Assembly (NCBI GenBank): GCA_013298545.1
Contig: JAAFIA010000029.1
Coordinates: 1 to 50,375 of the forward strand
DNA: 50,375 nucleotides
Direction of reading: 5' to 3'
Origin: Bacteroidota bacterium
Lineage (GTDB): Bacteria > Bacteroidota > Bacteroidia > Palsa-965
Shown: piece by piece, positions 44,018-50,375 of the stretch
Numbering within the stretch: position 1 is the first letter of the stretch
Layout: each line of letters starts with the position of its first letter
Notes under the pieces: generated by a model
What the model saw: only the letters and a program-made list of their open reading frames with translations
What the model was told of the DNA's origin: nothing
Database searches by the model: none
Made by a program: the position numbers and the translations under genes

Positions 44018-46174
44018 ATGAACCAGCCCGTACCACCTGTTTCCCTCCAAATCGAGGGCATGGATTGCGCCAACTGCGCGCTAGGCATCACGCGCAAGCT
44101 GACCAAGGCGGGTCATTCTGATGTAAAAGTCAATTTTGCTACCGGCGAAGCCTCGCTTTGCCTCAATCCCACAACCACCCTCGATCAAGCCATTGCCGAT
44201 GTCGAAAGCCTTGGCTATCACGTTGTGCGTCAAGTGGCCGGACAAAAAAATGCAACGAATTGGTTCTCTACCGAAAAAAAATTCTGGTTTTGCCTGATTT
44301 TTACCCTGCCCTTGTTTTTCGGACATATCCTTTTGCCGCACGATTCGGCCTTGCAAAATCCTTGGCTTCAATTGGCGCTTTGCTTGCCCGTGTTTGCCGT
44401 TGGTGTCTTGCATTTCGGTAAAAGTGCTTTCGGCTCCATCAAATCAGGCATTCCGAATATGGATGTGCTTATTTTTATTGGTTCAACAGCCGCTTTTTTA
44501 TACAGTTTATATCCGCTCGTGGCCAAACTTCCCGCAGGCACACACACACACGATTATTTGTTTTTCGAAACAACCGCAACCATCATTACCCTCGTTTTAT
44601 TGGGCAATTTAATTGAGCACCGCTCCGTAAAAGCGACAACTACTGCCATCGGTGCCTTGCAAGAATTGAAACCCGAAAAAGCCCGAAAAATCACCACGCA
44701 CAACGATCACGAACACCTGGAAGAAATTCCTGCCGATCAACTTCGTGTAGGCGATCTCATTCAGGTCAATAGCGGCGAAAGCATTGCTGCCGATGGCGAA
44801 GTGGTCTCAGGCGATGCTGAAGTCAATGAAGCCATGATTTCGGGCGAAAGTCGTGCGGCGCACAAAATTGCGGGTACCGATGTTGTAGGCGGTACAATTC
44901 TTTTGCAAGGCAACCTGCGCATCCGCATTACACGCACGGGTGCAGATACGGTGCTCGCGCGCATCATCACACTCGTAAAAGATGCCCAATTCGATAAACC
45001 ACCCGTACAACGTTTGGCCGATCGCATCAGTGCTGTTTTTGTTCCGGTGGTTTTAGGTATTTCGGTGCTTACCTTTTTATTGGCTTGGCTGGCATTTGAT
45101 GTCTCGTTGACACAAAGTTTGCTGCAAGCCATTGCCGTGCTTGTCATTTCGTGTCCGTGTGCAATGGGTTTAGCCACGCCAACCGCCGTTTCTGTTGGAA
45201 TTGGCCGCGCAGCTCGGAGTGGGATTTTAATTCGTGGAGGAACAACACTCGAAGAACTCGCTCGTATTGAAAAAGTTGTGTTTGATAAAACCGGAACACT
45301 CACCACCGGAAAATTCAGCATCCAAAAAATCGAATCGAATGCTGCGTTAACGGAAGCCGAAATAAAATCCATCTTACTCGCACTCGAAACCAGTTCGGCG
45401 CATCCCATCGCACAATCCATCACACGCGAATTGCAACAAGAAAATATTGTTGCCGATACACGTTTTCAACGCATCAGCGAAGAAAAAGGAATCGGACTTT
45501 CGGCAACCGATCAAGAAGGCAATTCGTGGACACTCGGTTCGTGGCGCAGTGCCGGATTAGAAGCCGACGCAGGTGCCGATTTATACATCTGTTGCAACAA
45601 AAAACAAGTGGCCGCTATTTATATCGAAGATGAAATTCGTCCCGATGCAAAAGCACTTATCGATTTTTTAAAGTCGAAAAATATTGGTGTGGTGATGTTG
45701 AGCGGAGACCAACTAAGTCGTTGCAAACCCGTTGCCGATTATTTAGGCATTACCGAAGTACATGCGGCACAATTGCCCGCAGATAAAGCGAATTTCATGC
45801 GTGCCACAACTGCAAAACAAAAAACAGCCATGATTGGCGATGGCATCAACGACGCACCAGCCTTGGCTTTGGCCACGGTTGGCATTTCGGTAAGCGATGC
45901 TTCTAAAATTGCCATGCAATCGGCACAAGTGGTTTTACTCGGAAATGCAGAAGATGGCGGACTGCTTAAACTACGCGAAGCCATTCAGATTGGGCAACAT
46001 GGTTTACTGACCATCAAACAAAATTTATTCTGGGCATTTTTCTACAATGTCATTGCTATTCCCATTGCGGCATTTGGCTTTTTAAGTCCGATGGTAGCTG
46101 CTTTGTCCATGGCTTTTTCAGATGTTGTGGTGATTGGCAATTCCATTCGTTTCCGTTTTAAAAAGATTTTTTAA
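44018..46174 (+). CDS. copA: copper-translocating P1B-type ATPase
   Basis: The 718-residue pump has one N-terminal HMA domain with GMDCANC (Cys17, Cys20) and eight membrane helices. The CPC motif is in VISCPCAMG (379-381), the phosphorylated Asp423 in FDKTGTLTTG, and GDGINDAP lies near the C-terminus. It exports Cu(I) (or a related soft metal) from the cytoplasm. The ATG is preferred to an upstream TTG. A (CA)n tract in the gene encodes THTH near residue 178. Confidence 0.95.
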   Translation: MNQPVPPVSLQIEGMDCANCALGITRKLTKAGHSDVKVNFATGEASLCLNPTTTLDQAIADVESLGYHVVRQVAGQKNATNWFSTEKKFWFCLIFTLPLFFGHILLPHDSALQNPWLQLALCLPVFAVGVLHFGKSAFGSIKSGIPNMDVLIFIGSTAAFLYSLYPLVAKLPAGTHTHDYLFFETTATIITLVLLGNLIEHRSVKATTTAIGALQELKPEKARKITTHNDHEHLEEIPADQLRVGDLIQVNSGESIAADGEVVSGDAEVNEAMISGESRAAHKIAGTDVVGGTILLQGNLRIRITRTGADTVLARIITLVKDAQFDKPPVQRLADRISAVFVPVVLGISVLTFLLAWLAFDVSLTQSLLQAIAVLVISCPCAMGLATPTAVSVGIGRAARSGILIRGGTTLEELARIEKVVFDKTGTLTTGKFSIQKIESNAALTEAEIKSILLALETSSAHPIAQSITRELQQENIVADTRFQRISEEKGIGLSATDQEGNSWTLGSWRSAGLEADAGADLYICCNKKQVAAIYIEDEIRPDAKALIDFLKSKNIGVVMLSGDQLSRCKPVADYLGITEVHAAQLPADKANFMRATTAKQKTAMIGDGINDAPALALATVGISVSDASKIAMQSAQVVLLGNAEDGGLLKLREAIQIGQHGLLTIKQNLFWAFFYNVIAIPIAAFGFLSPMVAALSMAFSDVVVIGNSIRFRFKKIF

Positions 46175-46177
46175 TTC

Positions 46178-46978
46178 ATGCTGGCTTTACTCCGAAAAAT
46201 GCTGAAACCAGCCGCACTCTGGCTGCGCGATCCAAATTACCGCCAAACGCTTCGCCTACACGCAAGCCTGCGCAACGTTCCTGCCGGACAGCGGCAACAC
46301 ATCCACGCAGCGGGATTTGAAATCGAACTACACGATGCCAGTTCGTTTTTAAATCAATGGGACGAAATTTTTGTACACGAGATTTATGCGTTTCAAGCGG
46401 CCACAACAAAACCCGTCATTGTAGATTGTGGTGCCAATCTGGGTTTGGGGATTTTGTATTTCAAAAAACGTTTTCCGCAAGCAACAGTTATTGCATTTGA
46501 AGCCGATCAAACCATTGCGCAAGTGGTACAAAAAAATGTGCAGCAAAATAAATTGACGGATGTAACCGTTTATGCTGCCGCGGCTTGGACTGCTACCGGA
46601 ACCATTTCCTTTGAAGCCGATGGTGCTCAAGGTGGTCAGGCCGGACATGGCACACGTCAAATTCCGGCCATGCGTCTGCGCGATGAATTGCTAAAACACC
46701 AACGCATTGATTTTCTAAAAATGGACATTGAAGGTGCCGAACTTGCGGTCTTACACGATTGCCAAGACGTACTCGAACGCGTTGACCATCTTTTTGTAGA
46801 ATACCATAGCCGCAAAGATCAACCGCAAGACTTGCACGAATTATTGCGTTTGCTCACACAACACAAGTTTCGCTATACCCTGCGTGGCGGCACCACCCAA
46901 TCGCCGCTGCTTGATACGACTGTAGAAAACGGATTTGATATGATGATTGATATTTTTGCCAAACGTATAACCGAGTGA
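46178..46978 (+). CDS. FkbM-family methyltransferase
   Basis: The 266-residue protein has the SAM-binding region VIVDCGANLGLGILYFKKRFPQATVIAFEAD-like (seen near residues 86-110) and IDFLKMDIEGAE, typical of the FkbM family. These methylate hydroxyls, often on glycans. It starts just after copA and overlaps the next gene by a few bases. It probably belongs to the surface-glycan cluster that follows. Confidence 0.9.
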   Translation: MLALLRKMLKPAALWLRDPNYRQTLRLHASLRNVPAGQRQHIHAAGFEIELHDASSFLNQWDEIFVHEIYAFQAATTKPVIVDCGANLGLGILYFKKRFPQATVIAFEADQTIAQVVQKNVQQNKLTDVTVYAAAAWTATGTISFEADGAQGGQAGHGTRQIPAMRLRDELLKHQRIDFLKMDIEGAELAVLHDCQDVLERVDHLFVEYHSRKDQPQDLHELLRLLTQHKFRYTLRGGTTQSPLLDTTVENGFDMMIDIFAKRITE

Positions 46979-48135
46979 GCGAACCGAAACCTATACATGT
47001 TTTGTTTTTGGCTGGTTGGTATCCCACAGCCGCACATCCCGCGCTGGGCGAATTTATTCGCCGCCACGCGCAAGCCGTCGCAGCGCACGTACGCGTGAGT
47101 GTGGTGTATGTGTATTCAGAAGCAACACCCGCATCCGCAATTACGACCAACGAAACACATGGCGTAACCGAAATTTTTGCGCGCTTTCAAAAAACAAATA
47201 CAACCATTCCCATTCTCTCCGCGCTCAAAAAGAAAAAACGCTACACCCAAGCCATGCTCGCCGGAATTGAACACGCGGTGCAAAAAAATGGACAACCGGA
47301 TTTAATTCATCTGCATGTTATTTTTCCTCCAGCACTCGTACTCGATGCGGTGAAAAAACAATTCGATGTGCCTGTTGTTATTTCCGAACATTGGTCGGGT
47401 TATTTGCCAGAAGATGGCAATTACCGCGGACGTGTATTACAGTATTTTACACAAAAGGCCGTGCGCCAAGCATCAGCAATCACCGTTGTTTCGCAACGCA
47501 TGGAAACTGCCATGCGCGCACATGGATTGCAGGGAACGTACCATTTGTTGCCCAATGTAGTGGACACCGATTTCTTTCAACCCAAGCAACGAAAACCTGA
47601 CGGAAAAATTAAACTGCTACACGTTTCCATGCTCATTGATCGCGAGAAAAATATTGCTGGATTGATTCGTGTCATGCGTCGTGTGCAAGCCATTACCGAT
47701 CTTCATTTGGATATTGTGGGTGGTGATGCGGAACAGGTTGCTTATTTTAAAAATCAAGCAGCCGATTTGACGAATATTACGTTTCATGGCTTGGTTCAGC
47801 CCAAACAAGTTGCGGCGTATTTGCAACAAGCAGATGCCCTCGTTTTATTCAGTTGGTTTGAAGGAATGCCTGTAACCATCATCGAAGCGCAGAGTTGTGG
47901 CTTGCCAGTTTTGGCAACGCGCGTGGGCCATATCGAACACATGGTGCGGGAGCAAGAGGGCATGCTCGTGGATGCTGGCGATGAAGCGGCGCTGGAACAG
48001 GCCATGCGTAAATTTGCCACACAACCCGAATTGTTTGATCGGGAAGCCATTCGCAAACGTGCTACCGAAACTTATGCTATGCGTGTGGTGGGTCAACAAT
48101 TATACGATCTTTACAACAGCATTCTCCAACATTAA
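46975..48135 (+). CDS. family 4 glycosyltransferase
   Basis: The 386-residue GT-B enzyme starts with GTG, overlapping the TGA of the FkbM gene by 4 nt. It contains PVVISEHWSGYLPEDGNY and the donor-site motif FSWFEGMPVTIIEAQSCGLPVLATRVGH with the EX7E spacing. It probably adds a sugar to a lipid-linked glycan. The sugar is not predictable. Confidence 0.92.
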   Translation: MSEPKPIHVLFLAGWYPTAAHPALGEFIRRHAQAVAAHVRVSVVYVYSEATPASAITTNETHGVTEIFARFQKTNTTIPILSALKKKKRYTQAMLAGIEHAVQKNGQPDLIHLHVIFPPALVLDAVKKQFDVPVVISEHWSGYLPEDGNYRGRVLQYFTQKAVRQASAITVVSQRMETAMRAHGLQGTYHLLPNVVDTDFFQPKQRKPDGKIKLLHVSMLIDREKNIAGLIRVMRRVQAITDLHLDIVGGDAEQVAYFKNQAADLTNITFHGLVQPKQVAAYLQQADALVLFSWFEGMPVTIIEAQSCGLPVLATRVGHIEHMVREQEGMLVDAGDEAALEQAMRKFATQPELFDREAIRKRATETYAMRVVGQQLYDLYNSILQH

Positions 48136-48137
48136 AC

Positions 48138-49799
48138 GTGAATACAGCACCACTCCGTATAGCCATTTTATGCCGCTCCGAAGTTTTTGAAGCTTGGGAA
48201 GCCGAGTGCATTCGTCAAGTCTTGGCACTCGATTTTGTTGAGCCTGTTTTACTCATTCAAGATGCAAGTCCTGAACCTGCGCCGCGTTCGTTTTTTCAGA
48301 AAATATTGGACCGTAAATTGCTTTGGCGCATTCACGAACGGCGAAGCCTCAAACACATTTCGGCAGCGCGTACAGTAGAACTAGACGAAGAATTTCGACT
48401 TGTTCCGAAACTGAAATGCGAACCTGAATGGCACGGCAAATACACACAACAATTCAAATCGGGTGATCTTGCGCGTATTCGCGAACATGCGCCGGATCTT
48501 ATTTTACGTTTTGGATTCAACATCATTCGGGGCGAAATTCTGACCGTAGCGAAATACGGTGTTTGGTCGTTTCATCATGCCGACGAACAGGTGTATCGTG
48601 GTGGGCCGGGCGGTTTCTGGGAAATTATTCACGGCAATATGGTTTCTGGTGCCTTGTTGCAACGTCTTACAGAATCGCTCGATGCGGGTATTTTGTTGCG
48701 CAAAGGCTGGTTTAAAACCATCGCCAAATCGCATGCTGCAAATGTGGATCAATTGCTTTGGGGAACAACGTTATGGATGAAACAGGTTTGTGTGGATATT
48801 CACAACAACGAAGCGGAATATTTGAACGCTACTCCGATTCAAACCAAAGCACCAATTAAAAAGTATCCCGGAAATTTTCGGATGCTCGATTATTTGTTCA
48901 AGAGTCGGATGGCTGCTTGGAAATTTTATTTCAATGATTTATTTCGTGCCGAATTTTGGCAACTGGGCATTGTTCCGCAAAGCATAGCGGATATTATGCA
49001 CAATGGCATTACGACCAATGTGCATTGGATTCCGCAAACACAAGCCGGAACCTATCAAGCCGATCCGTTTGGAATCAACTCGCCGGAGCGTGAATTAATT
49101 CTTTGCGAGCATTACGATTATAAAGTTGGCAAAGGACACATTGTTTCGATTACGCGCAATGGTGTGATGACAGATTTTTTAGAACGCACACATCATCTTT
49201 CATATCCCTATTTGTTTGAAGTATTTAACGATGTGATGTTTTTGCCCGAGTCGCATGAAAACAACAATGTATCGTTGCGTTATTTAGATCGTCCAGAAAA
49301 AACCGATATGCAATTGTTGCACGGCATTCCGGCAGTTGATAGTTCGGTGGTTTTCTACGAAGGAAAATGGTGGTTGTTTTGTACACGCGAAGATGTGGGT
49401 GCGAATGAAGCCTTGTACATTTATTTTGCGGATAACAATGATAGTGCGTTTGAACCACATGCTGCGAATCCGGTGAAGATGGATGTGCGTTCGGCGCGAC
49501 CTGCTGGAACGCCTTTTGTGCATGAAGGAAAATTATATCGTCCGGCACAATGTTGTGTGCCCGAATACGGCGTAGCGGTTGTGATTCACGAAATAGTGAA
49601 ACTCACCGAAACCGCTTTTGAAGAACGTGAAGTGCGTGTCTTGCATCCAGGAACAAACTGGCCAGCAACAACAGGCTTACACACACTTTCGGCATTTGGC
49701 ACATCGGAAACATTGATTGATGTGAAACGTCATCAGTTTAATTTCGATGCGTTTAAGCGCGCCTTGAATCGTAAATTACTTCGTGTATCGGGCCGATGA
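48138..49799 (+). CDS. formyltransferase-like domain fused to a beta-propeller domain
   Basis: The 553-residue protein begins with GTG. The N-terminal half has a formyltransferase-like core: FGFNIIRG, then GVWSFHHADEQVYRGGPG (His146, His147) and SLDAGILL (Asp182), corresponding to the catalytic His and Asp of Fmt-like enzymes. From about residue 270 it changes to a five-bladed propeller-like region with DSSVVFYEGKWWLFCTRE and PAGTPFVHEGKLYRPAQC, similar to the GINT1-type domain. It may modify and transfer an amino sugar. The exact activity is inferred from the domains. Confidence 0.7.
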   Translation: MNTAPLRIAILCRSEVFEAWEAECIRQVLALDFVEPVLLIQDASPEPAPRSFFQKILDRKLLWRIHERRSLKHISAARTVELDEEFRLVPKLKCEPEWHGKYTQQFKSGDLARIREHAPDLILRFGFNIIRGEILTVAKYGVWSFHHADEQVYRGGPGGFWEIIHGNMVSGALLQRLTESLDAGILLRKGWFKTIAKSHAANVDQLLWGTTLWMKQVCVDIHNNEAEYLNATPIQTKAPIKKYPGNFRMLDYLFKSRMAAWKFYFNDLFRAEFWQLGIVPQSIADIMHNGITTNVHWIPQTQAGTYQADPFGINSPERELILCEHYDYKVGKGHIVSITRNGVMTDFLERTHHLSYPYLFEVFNDVMFLPESHENNNVSLRYLDRPEKTDMQLLHGIPAVDSSVVFYEGKWWLFCTREDVGANEALYIYFADNNDSAFEPHAANPVKMDVRSARPAGTPFVHEGKLYRPAQCCVPEYGVAVVIHEIVKLTETAFEEREVRVLHPGTNWPATTGLHTLSAFGTSETLIDVKRHQFNFDAFKRALNRKLLRVSGR

Positions 49800-50375
49800 T
49801 TGAAAATATCCTTGCCAATTTTTCTGCGCGTTTTGCGGGTGCGATCATTAATTTTTTGATCCTCTTGCTGACGACCAATTACCTCGGTTTGGATGCGCGT
49901 GGCGAAATTAGTTTGATTCAATTGGCGTTAAATATCTTGCATTTGCTGAGCGATGTGGCGGGCGGGCCGGGCATGGTTTATCTCGTTCCGCGCACCCGGC
50001 TGCGTCCCTTGTTGTGGATTGGTTATAGTTGGGCGTTGGGCATCAATGCGGTGTTTGGATGGCTCGTGGTGCATTTTGGCGATATCAATCCCGAATACCA
50101 ATGGCGTGTGGTAGCGATTGCTGTTTTGCTTTCGTTACATTCAGTCAATCAAAATATCTTGATTGGGCGCGAAAAAATTAAACACTACAATGGTTTGTTA
50201 TTGACACAAGCTTTGTTGCTTATCGGCATCATGTCGGCGTGTATTTTTAGCCATTATCAGTATTCTGCTGTGGCTTTTGTAACGGCTGGTTTGATTGGTG
50301 CAGCAACAGTATTTTTATTGAGTACTTTTTTTGTTTTCCGTTTACCCGATTTGCCTTCTTTAAAAATTATCGAAA
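49796..50375 (+). CDS. polysaccharide flippase (Wzx-like), incomplete
   Basis: The visible 193 codons encode several hydrophobic helices (MIENILANFSARFAGAIINFLILLLTTNYLG...) of the oligosaccharide flippase/MATE type. It overlaps the previous gene by 4 nt. The product would move lipid-linked glycan units across the inner membrane. The gene continues beyond the window. Confidence 0.8.
   Translation, partial: MIENILANFSARFAGAIINFLILLLTTNYLGLDARGEISLIQLALNILHLLSDVAGGPGMVYLVPRTRLRPLLWIGYSWALGINAVFGWLVVHFGDINPEYQWRVVAIAVLLSLHSVNQNILIGREKIKHYNGLLLTQALLLIGIMSACIFSHYQYSAVAFVTAGLIGAATVFLLSTFFVFRLPDLPSLKIIE

Noticed and set aside
44541-44556. Phase variation through a CA tract inside copA
   Set aside because: The tract has only six or seven units and encodes an acceptable loop (THTH), so there is no positive sign of variability.

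Overview
The window looks like a chromosomal segment of a member of the Bacteroidota. Several things point that way. Many genes are preceded by the Bacteroidota -7 promoter element TAnnTTTG. Shine-Dalgarno sequences are largely absent. There is a protein with a type IX secretion sorting domain, and lipoproteins with a short Cys lipobox are common. The gene order purH-mreB-mreC-mreD-mrdA-rodA is also typical of the phylum. The exact genus cannot be told from the sequence alone.

Layout. 0-2.6 kb: three envelope genes, an MbnP-like lipoprotein, a MauG/MbnH-type di-haem protein and a small lipoprotein. 2.8-8.3 kb: ndk, a cysteine-peptidase-like membrane protein, the sulfhydrylase gene metY with an elaborate leader, and comEC. 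8.5-12.5 kb: recQ, a family 2 glycosyltransferase and an outer-membrane protein. 12.5-17.8 kb: a polyhydroxyalkanoate (PHA) locus (phaJ, then phaE-phaC) interrupted by a large secreted T9SS protein. 17.9-23.7 kb: an envelope protein, an alpha/beta hydrolase, a tRNA-Leu preceded by a curious array of tRNA fragments, a TPR protein and a PpiD-like foldase. 24.5-31.6 kb: the rod-shape operon with purH. 31.8-39.6 kb: a small secreted protein, purE, a GH3-family enzyme, a frameshifted enoyl-CoA hydratase, an acyltransferase and a second recQ. 39.6-43.2 kb: an AT-rich accessory islet with a solo HsdR-N-type nuclease, two small orphan genes, a REP-associated transposase embedded in tandem repeats and a decapitated HTH regulator. 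43.3-50.4 kb: a VOC protein, tRNA-His, a CopA-type ATPase and the start of a surface-glycan cluster.

The most interesting element is the leader of metY. A strong promoter is followed by two short reading frames rich in Cys and Met codons, each followed by an intrinsic terminator. In the first, codons 16-18 are perfectly complementary to the 5' arm of the terminator, and two clustered Cys and Met codons lie just upstream. That is the layout expected of tandem ribosome-mediated attenuation by the end products of the pathway. The whole metY cassette is also bracketed by direct repeats of the comEC 3' end, which suggests that it arrived by a duplication or insertion event.

Other points of interest are a 127-bp perfect tandem duplication that makes an array of tRNA-Leu 5' halves between a promoter and the intact tRNA, several promoters placed only 3-4 nt before the start codon (probable leaderless mRNAs), and three families of dispersed repeats with consistent positions relative to genes.
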